The notes: generated from the sequence alone by a model not told the origin. Numbered from the stretch's first letter, positions 29,241-39,081 are shown. The stretch: 64,000 nt of DNA from an uncultured Pseudomonadota bacterium (GCA_903848935.1 CAINHO010000006.1:47428-111427); one strand, 5' to 3'. Numbers and translations: made by a program.

Positions 29241-29882
29241 ATGGCAAAACCATTGATTCAAATGGCATTAGACTCATTAGATTTCGACGCAACTATTTCA
29301 TTGGCAAAGCAGGTTGCACCGTTCGTTGATATTTTCGAAATCGGCACACCTTGCATCAAACACAATGGCATCAATTTAGTAAAAGCGTTGCGTGCAGAAT
29401 TCCCTGACAAATTATTGTTAGTTGATTTGAAAACTATGGACGCTGGCGAATATGAAGCAACTCCTTTCTACGCAGCTGGTGCAGACATCGTAACTGTTTT
29501 AGGTGTTTCTGGTTTAGCGACAATCAAAGGCGTTATCAAAGCAGCTAATGCAAACGCAGCTGAAACTCAAATCGACTTAATCAATGTTGATGACAAAGCA
29601 GCTTGCGCTCGTGCGTCTGTTGCTGCAGGCGCACAAATTTTAGGCATTCACACAGGTTTGGATGCTCAAGCAGCTGGTCACACACCATTTGCTGATTTGA
29701 ATGCAGTTGCTGATTTAGGTTTAGGTGCACGCATTTCAGTTGCTGGCGGTATCAACGCTAAAACTGTTCAAGACGTAGTTCGTGCAGGCGCAAACATTAT
29801 CGTTGTTGGCGCGGCAATCTACGGTGCTGCATCACCAGCTGAATCAGCTCGTGAAATTCGTGAATTAGTTGACGCTGTTTAA
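29241..29882 (+). CDS. hps: 3-hexulose-6-phosphate synthase
   Basis: 213 aa (beta/alpha)8 enzyme of the OMP decarboxylase superfamily that condenses formaldehyde with ribulose 5-phosphate, the first step of the RuMP cycle. Signature segments: IQMALDSLDF, EIGTPCIKHNG, LLVDLKTMDAGEYEA, ADIVTVLGVSG and VAGGINAKTV. ATG at 29241 has GGAG 8-9 nt upstream; a start at 29232 would place the site too close. Its codons favour GCA/GCT for Ala far more than neighbouring genes, a sign of high expression. Followed 13 nt later by hpi. Confidence 0.96.
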   Translation: MAKPLIQMALDSLDFDATISLAKQVAPFVDIFEIGTPCIKHNGINLVKALRAEFPDKLLLVDLKTMDAGEYEATPFYAAGADIVTVLGVSGLATIKGVIKAANANAAETQIDLINVDDKAACARASVAAGAQILGIHTGLDAQAAGHTPFADLNAVADLGLGARISVAGGINAKTVQDVVRAGANIIVVGAAIYGAASPAESAREIRELVDAV

Positions 29883-29895
29883 TTAAGGAATCGTT

Positions 29896-30429
29896 ATGCA
29901 CCAACAACTTATCTTAGATAAAATCACAGGAATCCTCGAAGCAACTGAGGAGTCGTATGATGAAAAACTCACCGCTATGCTGGACGAAGCAGGTCGCATT
30001 TTTATTGCGGGCGCGGGTCGTTCAAAACTGGTCGGCAATTTCTTTGCGATGCGGTTGGTGCATGGTGGTTATAACGTCAATGTTGTGGGCGAAATCGTTA
30101 CTCCGAGCATTCAAGCAGGCGATTTGTTAATCGTTATTTCGGGTTCAGGCGAGACTGAACAGTTGGTTGCTTTCACTAAAAGTGCGAAAAAAATTGGTGC
30201 GAAAATTATGTTGATTTCTGCACAATCGAAATCAACAATTGGCGATATGGCAGATGGCTTGTTTCAAATCGGAAAATCTGAGCTGTACGGCAAAGTCGTC
30301 GGAATGCCAATGGGTACGGTTTTTGAGCTTTCAACATTGGTCTTTTTGGAATCGACTATTTCGCACATTATTCATGAGAAAGGCATTCCAGAAGAAGTCA
30401 TGCGTTCAAGACATGCTAATTTAGAATAA
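29896..30429 (+). CDS. hpi: 6-phospho-3-hexuloisomerase
   Basis: 177 aa SIS-domain isomerase that converts hexulose 6-phosphate to fructose 6-phosphate, completing formaldehyde fixation. SIS marks: IFIAGAGRSKLVGNFFAMRLVH, LIVISGSGETEQL and KIMLISAQSKSTIG; the ending GIPEEVMRSRHANLE is typical of PHI. Directly behind hps with its own RBS AAGGAA, so the two are co-transcribed. Confidence 0.95.
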   Translation: MHQQLILDKITGILEATEESYDEKLTAMLDEAGRIFIAGAGRSKLVGNFFAMRLVHGGYNVNVVGEIVTPSIQAGDLLIVISGSGETEQLVAFTKSAKKIGAKIMLISAQSKSTIGDMADGLFQIGKSELYGKVVGMPMGTVFELSTLVFLESTISHIIHEKGIPEEVMRSRHANLE

Positions 30430-30441
30430 AAAAATCGAGTT

Positions 30442-30471
30442 AAAAGCGAGTGATTTCAGTCATTCGCTTTT
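30442..30471 (+). terminator. Hairpin between hpi and tkt
   Basis: 12 bp stem (30442-30453 with 30460-30471, one G-T pair) and 6 nt loop, ending in four T. The short T-run suggests partial termination, which would lower tkt relative to hps-hpi. Confidence 0.65.
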
Positions 30472-30551
30472 CACGTCAGGATACATATTGGTTGCACTAT
30501 TGAAGAAGTTTGGTAGTGCAATTTTTTTAACACTTACCAAAGGAGAAGAAT

Positions 30552-32537
30552 ATGACATCGCGTAGAGAATTAGCGAACGCCATACGCGCGTTGAGCATGG
30601 ATGCAGTTCAAAAAGCAAATTCAGGACATCCAGGTGCGCCAATGGGTATGGCAGACATCGCGGAAGTGTTGTGGAATGACCATTTAAAACATAATCCAAC
30701 GAATCCACATTGGGCAGATCGCGACCGTTTCGTATTGTCGAATGGTCATGGTTCAATGTTAATTTATTCGTTATTGCACCTTTCTGGCTACGATTTGCCG
30801 ATGAAAGAATTGGCATCGTTCCGCCAATTACATTCAAAATGCCCGGGTCATCCAGAATACGGTTACGCACCAGGCGTTGAAACAACCACTGGGCCACTCG
30901 GACAAGGTATTACCAACGGTGTTGGTTTTGCGATGGCGGAAAAATTATTAGCTGATCAATTCAATAAACCAGGTCACGACATTGTTAATCACCACACTTA
31001 TGTTTTCTTAGGTGACGGTTGTTTGATGGAAGGCATCTCACACGAAGCATGTGCGTTAGCTGGAACTTGGGGTTTAGGAAAATTAGTTGCATTCTGGGAT
31101 GACAACAACATTTCAATCGACGGTCACATTGATGGCTGGTATACCGACGACACTGTAAAACGTTTTGAAGCTTACGGCTGGCACGTTCAATCCGTTGATG
31201 GACACGATGCTAATGCAATCAATGCTGCAATCGTAGCAGCTAAAGCTGTGACTGATAAACCGTCAATGATTTGTTGCAAAACCATTATCGGTTTTGGTTC
31301 ACCAAATAAAAGCAACAGCCACGATTGCCATGGTTCTGCATTAGGTTTGGAAGAGGTTGCATTGACACGTCAAGCATTAGGCTGGACACACGAACCTTTC
31401 GTGATTCCAGAAAATGTTTATGCAGGTTGGGATGCGAAAGCAAAAGGCGCAACAACTGAATCAGCTTGGGATGCCAAATTTGCAGCTTATGCGGCGGCAT
31501 TTCCAGCAGAAGCAGCAGAATTCAAACGTCGTATGGCGGGTGATTTGCCAGCAAACTGGAAAGAAGTAACTGGCGCATTCGTTAAAGCAACTAACGAAAA
31601 AGGTGAAAACTTAGCGTCACGTCAAGCGTCGCAAAAAGCAATTGCTGCATTAGCAGAAATTTTGCCTGAATTCTTAGGCGGTTCGGCTGATTTAACAGGT
31701 TCAAACTTAACCAGTTGTGCAAGTTTCAAACACGTTAGCGGTAAATCCACAGGCAACTATATTTCTTACGGTGTACGCGAATTTGGTATGTTCGCCATCA
31801 TGAACGGCATGGCGTTGCATGGCGGTTTATTGCCATTCGGCGGCACATTCCACATGTTCTCTGACTACGCGAAAAGTGCGTTGCGGATGGCCGCGTTGAT
31901 GAAAATTCAAACCATCGCTGTATTAACACACGATTCAATCGGTCAAGGCGAAGATGGTCCAACGCATCAACCTATCGAAAACACCTCTGCGTTGCGTTAC
32001 ATTCCAAATATGGACGTGTGGCGACCTGCGGATTCGACTGAAACCGCAGTTTCTTGGGTTTGTGCTGTTGAACGTAAAACTGGGCCAACCAGCTTGGTGT
32101 TAAGTCGTCAAGCAATTCCCGCGATTACACACGATGACGCACAAATTGCAGGAATGCGTAAAGGGGCTTATGTGGTTTCAGAAGCGGCTGGTACAGCTAA
32201 CGTAATTTTGATTGCAACAGGTTCAGAAGTAACTTTAGCAATGAAATCACAAGTCGCTTTAGCCGCAGAAGGAATCAATGCTCGCGTCGTTTCAATGCCG
32301 TCAACTAACGTTTTCGATCGTCAAGATCAAACTTACAAAGACAGCATTTTGACTCCAGGCGTTAAACGTGTGGCTATCGAAGCGGGTATCACTGATTTTT
32401 GGCGCAAATATGTTGGCTTAGAAGGCAGCGTTGTCGGTATTGATACATTCGGTGAATCTGCTCCAGGAAATGTGTTGTTTGAACATTTCGGTTTCACGAC
32501 TGAAAACGTCGTCAAACACGTTAAAGCAGTGCTTTAA
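30552..32537 (+). CDS. tkt: Transketolase
   Basis: 661 aa ThDP enzyme that regenerates ribulose 5-phosphate acceptors for the RuMP cycle by moving two-carbon units between sugar phosphates. Marks: [27 protein letters not shown], the ThDP/Mg motif [29 protein letters not shown] and ATGSEV. Length is typical of bacterial transketolase. RBS AAAGGAG precedes the ATG. Placed directly downstream of hps-hpi, separated by a hairpin. Confidence 0.96.
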   Translation: MTSRRELANAIRALSMDAVQKANSGHPGAPMGMADIAEVLWNDHLKHNPTNPHWADRDRFVLSNGHGSMLIYSLLHLSGYDLPMKELASFRQLHSKCPGHPEYGYAPGVETTTGPLGQGITNGVGFAMAEKLLADQFNKPGHDIVNHHTYVFLGDGCLMEGISHEACALAGTWGLGKLVAFWDDNNISIDGHIDGWYTDDTVKRFEAYGWHVQSVDGHDANAINAAIVAAKAVTDKPSMICCKTIIGFGSPNKSNSHDCHGSALGLEEVALTRQALGWTHEPFVIPENVYAGWDAKAKGATTESAWDAKFAAYAAAFPAEAAEFKRRMAGDLPANWKEVTGAFVKATNEKGENLASRQASQKAIAALAEILPEFLGGSADLTGSNLTSCASFKHVSGKSTGNYISYGVREFGMFAIMNGMALHGGLLPFGGTFHMFSDYAKSALRMAALMKIQTIAVLTHDSIGQGEDGPTHQPIENTSALRYIPNMDVWRPADSTETAVSWVCAVERKTGPTSLVLSRQAIPAITHDDAQIAGMRKGAYVVSEAAGTANVILIATGSEVTLAMKSQVALAAEGINARVVSMPSTNVFDRQDQTYKDSILTPGVKRVAIEAGITDFWRKYVGLEGSVVGIDTFGESAPGNVLFEHFGFTTENVVKHVKAVL

Positions 32538-32559
32538 TTTTTAAATTTTTAGCACAAGT

Positions 32560-32588
32560 CCTCATCCGTTTCGGCGGACGAGGTTTTG
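32560..32588 (+). terminator. Hairpin terminator after tkt
   Basis: Arms 32560-32568 and 32575-32583 (9 positions with one mismatch) followed by TTTTG. It sits 30-35 nt before the next gene. Confidence 0.6.
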
Positions 32589-32617
32589 ACTTCATAACTA
32601 CAAAAATAGGTGTCAAT

Positions 32618-33259
32618 GTGAAAAAAAATAATTTACTCCAAGGTGCTATCGTTACATTGTTAGTGGCAAGTCCACTTGCTGCATTTGCAGGTCAATATCC
32701 AGCGGCGGATTTTGAACCAAAAGTACTTTATCAAGACGAATCTGTGAAATCAACGCCAGCTCCTGCGGAAAAAGTTGTGCCTGCGAAAGCTGCACCAGTT
32801 ACGGCGACTCCGGCTCCAGTTGCCTCTGTTGATGATTCAAAATATCCAGCGGCAAACTTTGAACCGAAAGTTTTATTCAAAGATGATAGTTATAAACCAA
32901 CTAAATCCGCACTGGTTTCTGAATATAAAACCAGTGCTGGCGCAGTGATTATGGAAGAATCGAAAAAAGAAGAAGGGATTGATCCTAACCTGTTTATTTT
33001 GGCGGGATTAGCTGCAGCCGTTTTTGGTGCGTCAAGGTGTCCTAAATTTGCAGGCATTTTCGGAAAAACTTCTGCTTTAAACGAACCTTCAGCTCTGCAA
33101 GAAACTGGTGTAGCTCGTTATTTGAATGCTCGTATTCCTAAAGTTTCTGGCGTAACCAAATACTTGGAACGTGCTGGTAAACCAACTAATGTTGCGCGTT
33201 ATATTGCGAAACAAAACATTGCCCAAAAAGCTGCTCAAAACGACGCGAATCGGGGGTAG
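32618..33259 (+). CDS. Exported single-TM protein with YPAxxFEPKVL repeats and cytoplasmic GVxKYL motifs
   Basis: 213 aa, no function recognised. Residues 1-25 look like a cleavable signal (ending AAFAG). The predicted periplasmic part has two copies of a 16-residue repeat (27-42 and 76-91, core YPAANFEPKVL) linked by a Pro/Ala-rich spacer. A TM segment (about 124-140) precedes a basic C-terminus with three copies of the motif [S/T]xVxRYL/KYL (TGVARYL 163-169, SGVTKYL 177-183, TNVARYI 190-196). The same motif is repeated nine times in the gene downstream, 2 nt away. GTG start with AGG 7 nt upstream. It lies between tkt and tal. Confidence 0.75.
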   Translation: MKKNNLLQGAIVTLLVASPLAAFAGQYPAADFEPKVLYQDESVKSTPAPAEKVVPAKAAPVTATPAPVASVDDSKYPAANFEPKVLFKDDSYKPTKSALVSEYKTSAGAVIMEESKKEEGIDPNLFILAGLAAAVFGASRCPKFAGIFGKTSALNEPSALQETGVARYLNARIPKVSGVTKYLERAGKPTNVARYIAKQNIAQKAAQNDANRG

Positions 33260-33261
33260 TT

Positions 33262-33879
33262 ATGGGCTTCTTCTCAAGTCTTTTTGGTAGATATTCGCAA
33301 GATGCTTACAGCGGCACAGTAACGCGCAATGCGATTATTTCGACATCGGATTCGTCTGATAGTCGCACGGGGGTGAGTCGTTATTTAGATGAAAAACCAT
33401 CTACTGCGTTGAGCGGTGTGGCGAAATATTTAAAAGAACACGAACAAAATCAACCAAGTGGCGTAGCAAAATATTTGGCTCGTCAGGCGATTGCTGAAAA
33501 AAATAAGCCTGTTGTGGTTTTGAGTGGTGTGGCGAAGTATTTGAATAACAATAAAGACAGCGCACCGATTATTAGAACTGGCGTGGCGAAGTATTTGGAT
33601 AATCAGGATAAAACACCTACGAGTCGCGTTGCAAAATATGTATTGCAAAAATCGATTGCTGAACGTAATGCACCTGAAAAACCTAAAACGACTCGCGTTG
33701 AAAGCTATTTGCAAAGCCTCCCAGAAACGAAAACAAGCAGTGTCAGTAAGTATTTAGCGAAACAAACAGCTGCGATTGTTGCAACACCAACGAAAGTCGA
33801 AGTTGCTGCTATTGTTGAGGCGATTGTGAACGATGTCGCGTTGACAGGCGTTGAAAAATATCTAAAAGCGCAACGCTAA
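33262..33879 (+). CDS. Cytoplasmic protein made of nine [S/T]GVxKYL repeats
   Basis: 205 aa without signal or TM. Copies begin at residues 36, 51, 66, 88, 106, 121, 144, 159 and 195 with spacing of 15, 15, 22, 18, 15, 23, 15 and 36; the best are SGVAKYL and TGVAKYL, the more degenerate SRVAKYV, TRVESYL, SSVSKYL. Linkers are rich in Lys, Gln, Asn and Pro. Short regular linear motifs in a disordered chain suggest a multivalent binding scaffold. The N-terminus (MGFFSSLFGR) is amphipathic and could touch the membrane. It shares the motif with the upstream membrane protein, so the two are probably partners. Confidence 0.75.
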   Translation: MGFFSSLFGRYSQDAYSGTVTRNAIISTSDSSDSRTGVSRYLDEKPSTALSGVAKYLKEHEQNQPSGVAKYLARQAIAEKNKPVVVLSGVAKYLNNNKDSAPIIRTGVAKYLDNQDKTPTSRVAKYVLQKSIAERNAPEKPKTTRVESYLQSLPETKTSSVSKYLAKQTAAIVATPTKVEVAAIVEAIVNDVALTGVEKYLKAQR

Positions 33880-33911
33880 ACTTTTCTTAAACTTTAAAAA
33901 CAGGTACTTAA

Positions 33912-34925
33912 ATGAGTCAATCTTTACTCGAACAATTAAAAAGCTTCACCGTTGTTGTTGCTGATACTGGCGATATTGGCGCAATCGAAAAATTTACCCC
34001 GCGTGATGCAACCACAAATCCGTCATTGATTACAGCAGCAGCACAAATGCCACAATATCAAGGTATTGTTGATGATACATTGAAAGGTGCGCGTGAAACC
34101 AAAGGCGCAGACGCTTCAGCGGCTGATGTTGTCACTTTAGCGTTTGATCGTTTGGCTGTGTCATTCGGTTTGCAAATTTTGAAAACTATTCCAGGTCGTG
34201 TTTCGACCGAAGTGGATGCACGTTTATCGTTCGATACTGAAGCGTCTGTCACGAAAGGTCGTGAATTGATTGCTCAATACGAAGCGGCAGGTATTGATCG
34301 CAAACGTGTTTTGATTAAAATTGCGGCAACGTGGGAAGGTATTCAAGCGGCAGCGGTTTTAGAAAAAGAAGGCATTCATTGTAATTTGACGTTGTTGTTT
34401 GGTTTACACCAAGCGATTGCCTGCGCTGAAAACGGCATTACCTTGATTTCACCTTTTGTCGGTCGTATTTTGGACTGGTACAAAAAAGACACAGGTATTG
34501 AAGATTACGCCCCTGCTGAAGATCCAGGTGTATTGTCAGTTACTGAAATTTACAACTATTACAAAAAATTTGGTTACAACACCGAAGTAATGGGCGCAAG
34601 TTTCCGTAACATCGGTGAAATTATCGAATTGGCTGGTTGTGATTTGCTAACCATTTCACCTTCATTACTGACCGAACTTGGTGAAGTGGCGTTACTTGAC
34701 GTATCAAATGGTGCTGAAGGTAAATTGATTCGTAAATTGACGGCTGAAAATGCAGCGGCATCTTCAATCGAAAAAATCAGCATCGATAAAGCCACCTTTG
34801 ACAAAATGCATGAAGAAAATCGTATGGCTAAAGACAAATTAGCCGAAGGTATCGACGGTTTTGCGAAAGCTCTTGTGGTTTTAGAAACCTTATTAGCGGA
34901 TCGTTTAGCTGTTTTAGAAGCGTAA
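33912..34925 (+). CDS. tal: Transaldolase
   Basis: 337 aa class I aldolase-fold enzyme that transfers dihydroxyacetone units in the rearrangement phase of the RuMP cycle. TalB-type blocks: [25 protein letters not shown], the Schiff-base Lys in [46 protein letters not shown] and [11 protein letters not shown]. About 20 residues longer than E. coli TalB. 32 nt after the repeat protein, so probably in the same transcript; ends in a strong terminator. Confidence 0.96.
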   Translation: MSQSLLEQLKSFTVVVADTGDIGAIEKFTPRDATTNPSLITAAAQMPQYQGIVDDTLKGARETKGADASAADVVTLAFDRLAVSFGLQILKTIPGRVSTEVDARLSFDTEASVTKGRELIAQYEAAGIDRKRVLIKIAATWEGIQAAAVLEKEGIHCNLTLLFGLHQAIACAENGITLISPFVGRILDWYKKDTGIEDYAPAEDPGVLSVTEIYNYYKKFGYNTEVMGASFRNIGEIIELAGCDLLTISPSLLTELGEVALLDVSNGAEGKLIRKLTAENAAASSIEKISIDKATFDKMHEENRMAKDKLAEGIDGFAKALVVLETLLADRLAVLEA

Positions 34926-34935
34926 TTTTCCCAAT

Positions 34936-34976
34936 AAAAAACCACACGGGATTAACTTCTCGCGTGGTTTTTTTAT
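34936..34976. terminator. Bidirectional terminator between tal and hda
   Basis: Arms 34936-34945 and 34964-34973 (AAAAAACCAC/GTGGTTTTTT), extended inward by two more pairs. A- and T-runs on both sides serve the convergent genes tal and hda. Confidence 0.9.
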
Positions 34977-34980
34977 GTGT

Positions 34981-35679
34981 TTAAAGTTCGGAGTTGAATA
35001 AACGCTTAAGAAAGGGAACCGTTAACCGCCGTTTTGCTGCCAACGAAGCATGATCTAATTTTTCTAATAAATGCCACATCCATTCTAGCTCGGTGTGATG
35101 TTGAATCATTAAAAACCGCCCAACTTGTGGTGAAATCTCAAATCCCATCGCATCCGCTCGAAAAATTAGCGCGTCAATGCTGTGCGTATCCACTAATGTT
35201 GTGAGCGGCAACATCAAACCCCAACTCAGATGCGTTTTGAAATCCAAGGTCTTAATAGTCATATAATCCGGCAAACAGGTCGATGAAATAATAAGCTGAT
35301 GTCCACGTTCATAATGCCTTTGCATAAATTCACACAGTGCTAGCTCCCATTTTTCTTGTCCAACCGCCCAATTTATATTATCTACACACACCACGTCGTA
35401 ATCATCCAATCCTCTTAAAATCGCTGGTCGATGACGGCTATAGCGTGCCAAATCAAAATAAAATGATTCGCGCTCATGTTGTTGCGCGTAATGACAGCAC
35501 GCTTGTAATAGATGGCTTTTACCTTGGCCAGATTTTCCCCACACAAAAATTTGCTGTTCACCATTGCCTAGTACGCATTGTTTTAAATCTTCGAGAATGG
35601 GCTGATTTACACCGGCAAAAAAATCATCAAAGGTTTGATTGGCACGAAATTCAAAATGGAGTGGATATTGTTCAGGCAT
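34981..35679 (-). CDS. hda: DnaA regulatory inactivator Hda
   Basis: 232 aa DnaA-like AAA+ protein that, with the sliding clamp, promotes hydrolysis of DnaA-ATP after initiation. N-terminal clamp-binding segment EQYPLHFEF, Walker A as WGKSGQGKSHL, Walker B as VVCVDNINW, and arginine-finger region. The DnaA DNA-binding domain is absent, as expected for Hda. It overlaps DUF2069 by 8 nt. Confidence 0.93.
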   Translation of the reverse strand: MPEQYPLHFEFRANQTFDDFFAGVNQPILEDLKQCVLGNGEQQIFVWGKSGQGKSHLLQACCHYAQQHERESFYFDLARYSRHRPAILRGLDDYDVVCVDNINWAVGQEKWELALCEFMQRHYERGHQLIISSTCLPDYMTIKTLDFKTHLSWGLMLPLTTLVDTHSIDALIFRADAMGFEISPQVGRFLMIQHHTELEWMWHLLEKLDHASLAAKRRLTVPFLKRLFNSEL

Positions 35680-36019
35680 GACGACCTAGGGCGCGAACGT
35701 AAAATGCCGCGCCGAAAAAGAGTTGCAGGCTAAAAAAAACTTCCAATGCTGCCAGCCAGCGTTCATCAGTGTTAGCGTAACATTCGACCAAGCCGTGAAT
35801 TAGATAAAACAAACTAATGTACGCCATCCACGAGCAGCTGTTTTTATCACCATTTAACATTCCACGCATCGGAATGAGCAACGGCGTGATGTTAAGTAAC
35901 AAAAGCAGTCCGATGGGAAAGCGCGTTGATGGTGCTAAAACGGTTTGCCAAAGCATTAACAAACCGAATAAACCAAAAAATGCGCTAAGTGCGAGCCAAT
36001 AGAAATGCAGCGTTTTCAC
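35672..36019 (-). CDS. DUF2069 inner-membrane protein
   Basis: 115 aa with four predicted TM helices (about 5-25, 35-52, 60-82, 90-110). Members of DUF2069 are conserved next to arsC/yfgD and hda in gammaproteobacteria but have no known role. It overlaps both neighbours by 4-8 nt. Confidence 0.88.
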   Translation of the reverse strand: MKTLHFYWLALSAFFGLFGLLMLWQTVLAPSTRFPIGLLLLLNITPLLIPMRGMLNGDKNSCSWMAYISLFYLIHGLVECYANTDERWLAALEVFFSLQLFFGAAFYVRALGRHA

Positions 36020-36357
36020 AATAACGCCAACACATTTTCAGGGGGGCGACCGATGGCGGCTTTCATTTCTGCTACGGCAATTGGACGTTCCAACAAGCAC
36101 GGATATTTCACGATGGCTTCTAGCAACTCTTGGCGTGTTAAATTTTCATCTGCGAAACTTTCATATTCCGATTCGCCATGACGCATAAATTCACGCGGTT
36201 CCAAATCAAGTTTTTGCGCGACAACTTCCAATTCAGCAATCGTTAACGGTGTTTTCAGATAGTCGATAATCGAAACGTCAACCCCATTTTCTTGTAACAA
36301 TGCCAAAGTTTGACGCGACTTACTGCATTGTGGATTGTGATAAAGTGTGATTTTCAT
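36016..36357 (-). CDS. Arsenate reductase-like protein (ArsC/YfgD family)
   Basis: 113 aa thioredoxin-fold protein of the ArsC glutaredoxin-dependent family. The catalytic Cys lies in [16 protein letters not shown]; the C-terminal block [18 protein letters not shown] holds the family Arg in RPI. It sits in the ftsH-hda run rather than with arsR or arsB, so it is closer to YfgD than to a dedicated arsenic-resistance enzyme; substrate is uncertain. Confidence 0.88.
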   Translation of the reverse strand: MKITLYHNPQCSKSRQTLALLQENGVDVSIIDYLKTPLTIAELEVVAQKLDLEPREFMRHGESEYESFADENLTRQELLEAIVKYPCLLERPIAVAEMKAAIGRPPENVLALL

Positions 36358-38204
36358 AATTCTCCAGCTTTCGTTAAAACGACTTCTGGCGTTGGAAATT
36401 CAGGATGTGGCAACGGTTCTTTACCTTCCATCAGCGCATCGATTTGGGTTTTATCAATGGTTTCCCATTTCATTAACGCTTTTGCCATATTGTGCAAAAC
36501 AGTGATGTTGTCTTGCAAAAGTGTTTCTGCACGTTGGTAATTTGCATCAATCACCGCGCGAATTTCTTCGTCGATTTGTTGCGCGATTAACTCAGAGTTT
36601 TTGCTCCCTTTTGTTGCATACCCCATGAATGCTTGTCCACCTTCTTCACCATAAACCATCGTGCCTAATTTTTCTGAAAAGCCCCAACGTGTCACCATGT
36701 TGCGTGCTAATTCGGTAGCGCGTTCGATGTCATTTGATGCACCTGTCGTGACACGATCGCCGCCGTAAATGATCAATTCCGCAATGCGTCCACCAAATAA
36801 ACTGGCGATTTGGCTTTCTAATTTACGTTTACTCGCGCTGTATTGGTCTTGTTCTGGCAAGAACATTGTAATTCCTAACGCTCGTCCACGCGGCATGATA
36901 CTGACTTTATAAACCGAATCATGTTCGGGCGATAATTGCCCAACAATGCAATGCCCCGCTTCGTGGTACGCCGTGAGTAATTTATCTTCTTCGGTCATCA
37001 CCATGGTACGTTTTTCTGCGCCCATTAGGATTTTGTCCTTGGCTTTTTCGAGGTCGCTCATGCTGACTTCTTTTTTGTCAGAACGCGCTGCGAGCAATGC
37101 CGCTTCGTTCACAATGTTTGCCAAATCTGCACCCGAAAAACCAGGTGTACCGCGTGCTAAATCGTACAAAACCACGTCAACCGCAGCGGGAACTTTTTTG
37201 ATGTGAACTTGTAAAATCTGTTCACGTCCCCGCACGTCGGGCAAACCCACGTTGACTTGTCTGTCGAAACGTCCTGGACGTAATAACGCTTTGTCGAGTA
37301 CGTCGGCACGATTGGTTGCTGCGATGACAATGACACCTTCATTACCATTGAAACCGTCCATTTCAACTAAAAGTTGATTTAAGGTTTGTTCACGTTCGTC
37401 ATTGCCACCGCCCATTCCCGCGCCGCCACGTTGCCGTCCAACTGCGTCAATTTCGTCGATAAAAATGATGCACGGCGAATATTCTTTCGCTTGGGCAAAC
37501 ATATCACGGACTCGTGACGCACCAACCCCAACATACATTTCGACAAAATCTGAACCCGAAATGCTAAAAAACTTCACGCCCGCCTCGCCGGCAATCGCTT
37601 TGGCGATTAAGGTTTTACCTGTTCCTGGAGGGCCTACCATTAAAATACCGCGTGGAATTTGTCCGCCCAATTGTTGGAATTTTTGCGGAGATTTCAGGAA
37701 ATCAACTAATTCTTCAACGTCTTCTTTCGCTTCTTCACAACCTGCCACATCGGCGAATTTGACGGTTAATTTATCTTCTTCGAGCATTCGTGCTTTGCTT
37801 TTACCAAAGCCATTGCCACCTAAACCTTGATTGCGGCGCATATAAACAATCCACACCACAATCAGCAACAACATCGGAAACCAGGCGATAAAAATCTGCA
37901 TGAACATGGATTGTTTTTGTGGCACTTTGGTACGAATTTGTACATCAGCGGCAAGCAAATCGTCAATCAAATGCCCGTCACCAGGGTTAAAGGTTTCATA
38001 AGTTTCACCGTCGGACGTGCGTAATTTAATCGCTTGTCCTGAAATTTCAACTTTATCAACTTGTTTGTTTTTGACTCGCTCAATGAAGTCAGAATACGCC
38101 AATGAATTATCAATCGGCGGTTCAGTATTAAGCCGCTCGAAAATAAAAAAACTTGCAAAGCTCATCGCAAGAATAACGAAAATGTGAAGGAAGTATTTTT
38201 GCAT
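36354..38204 (-). CDS. ftsH: ATP-dependent zinc metalloprotease FtsH
   Basis: 616 aa inner-membrane AAA+ protease that degrades misfolded membrane proteins and regulators such as LpxC and sigma-32 in E. coli. TM1 about 5-23, periplasmic part, TM2 about 103-123, Walker A GPPGTGKT (191-198), Walker [12 protein letters not shown], second region of homology with GRFDRQV, and the zinc site HEAGH (414-418). Length is slightly shorter than E. coli at the C-terminus. RBS GAGGA 9 nt before ATG. Usual partner rlmE/ftsJ is not upstream; the YeeE pair is. Confidence 0.96.
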   Translation of the reverse strand: MQKYFLHIFVILAMSFASFFIFERLNTEPPIDNSLAYSDFIERVKNKQVDKVEISGQAIKLRTSDGETYETFNPGDGHLIDDLLAADVQIRTKVPQKQSMFMQIFIAWFPMLLLIVVWIVYMRRNQGLGGNGFGKSKARMLEEDKLTVKFADVAGCEEAKEDVEELVDFLKSPQKFQQLGGQIPRGILMVGPPGTGKTLIAKAIAGEAGVKFFSISGSDFVEMYVGVGASRVRDMFAQAKEYSPCIIFIDEIDAVGRQRGGAGMGGGNDEREQTLNQLLVEMDGFNGNEGVIVIAATNRADVLDKALLRPGRFDRQVNVGLPDVRGREQILQVHIKKVPAAVDVVLYDLARGTPGFSGADLANIVNEAALLAARSDKKEVSMSDLEKAKDKILMGAEKRTMVMTEEDKLLTAYHEAGHCIVGQLSPEHDSVYKVSIMPRGRALGITMFLPEQDQYSASKRKLESQIASLFGGRIAELIIYGGDRVTTGASNDIERATELARNMVTRWGFSEKLGTMVYGEEGGQAFMGYATKGSKNSELIAQQIDEEIRAVIDANYQRAETLLQDNITVLHNMAKALMKWETIDKTQIDALMEGKEPLPHPEFPTPEVVLTKAGEL

Positions 38205-38232
38205 TTCAGCGCGTCCTCAAACGAAGTAGTTT

Positions 38233-38652
38233 TTAGTTTTTATTGTGTAACTTGCCGAACAGCATCATACCCGCGCCTAAAGCGAGCGTAAACACAAATG
38301 GCTCGATTTTTCCATCGCCAAATGCCGCGAGAACGGCACCTGGACAAAATCCGACTAAACCCCAACCGATGCCGAAAATAATCGCGCCTAAAATTAAACG
38401 TTTATCAATTGGATTATTGGTTTTTGGTAAATGAAATTCGGTGTCATAAATGGGTTGTGGACGTTTTAGAATGAAATGTTGCAGCGTCGCTAATGTGATT
38501 AACGCGCCGCCCATCACAAACGCTAAACTCGCGTCCCAATTGCCTGTCACATCTAAAAATGCCAGCACTTTATCTGGATTATTCATTTGCGAAATCGTCA
38601 AACCGAAACCAAATAAAATGCCACAAAGCAGTGCCGCTCTATTTTTTGTCAT
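38233..38652 (-). CDS. YeeE/YedE family (DUF6691-type) membrane protein, second half
   Basis: 139 aa with four or so TM helices. Marks: LLCGILFGFGLTISQMNNPDKVLAFLDVTG and GWGLVGFCPGAVLAAFGDG, which match the sulfur-transport YeeE/YedE fold with its conserved Cys. The open frame runs upstream to 38931, but that part is the other strand-frame of the partner gene; ATG at 38652 overlaps the partner stop by 4 nt. With the first half it would form a complete YedE-like importer of thiosulfate or another sulfur compound. Confidence 0.88.
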   Translation of the reverse strand: MTKNRAALLCGILFGFGLTISQMNNPDKVLAFLDVTGNWDASLAFVMGGALITLATLQHFILKRPQPIYDTEFHLPKTNNPIDKRLILGAIIFGIGWGLVGFCPGAVLAAFGDGKIEPFVFTLALGAGMMLFGKLHNKN

Positions 38653-39077
38653 AGTGAAATCCTCAACAAGTGGCGCGTGATGAACACGGTTAAAATGGCG
38701 ACTGACATAAAAGTGATTGTCGCCGTAATGGAACGAATCGAAAGTCGCGCCATGCCGCAAACTGCGTGACCGCTGGTGCAACCATTGCCTAAGCGTGTAC
38801 CGTAACCAACCAAAATGCCCGAAATTATCAACAACAACGTTGAACGTGAATAGGTCGCTGGTGCGTGCGGCACGAATAAATTGAAAATCACGGCGGCTAA
38901 AATTAAGCCGCCTAGAAAGTATAATCGCCAATGATTTTCGCTATTTTTGAAATCAAACGCGCCAGCAACCATGCCAGAAATTCCTGCAACGCGACCGTTA
39001 AAATACAGCAACAACGCGGCCGATAAACCGATTAAACTGCCGCCTAAAAATGCTGAGTAGGGTGTGAAATTTTGCAT
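38649..39077 (-). CDS. YeeE/YedE family membrane protein, first half
   Basis: 142 aa, four TM helices. The motif GNGCTSGHAVCGMARLS carries the Cys residues central to YeeE-type sulfur-compound channels. It is encoded as a separate half-length protein coupled to the second half by ATGA overlap. These pairs often occur with a sulfur dioxygenase or rhodanese gene; none is adjacent here. 4 nt after gyrA. Confidence 0.9.
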   Translation of the reverse strand: MQNFTPYSAFLGGSLIGLSAALLLYFNGRVAGISGMVAGAFDFKNSENHWRLYFLGGLILAAVIFNLFVPHAPATYSRSTLLLIISGILVGYGTRLGNGCTSGHAVCGMARLSIRSITATITFMSVAILTVFITRHLLRISL

Positions 39078-39081
39078 CGTT

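Noticed and set aside
33262..33879. Regularly spaced short DNA repeats, resembling a repeat array
   Set aside because: The repeats are in-frame codons for a protein motif, differ at third positions, and spacers vary in length; not CRISPR.
38653..38931. N-terminal extension of the second YeeE gene
   Set aside because: Lies over the first YeeE gene in another frame and does not resemble the family; start moved to 38652.
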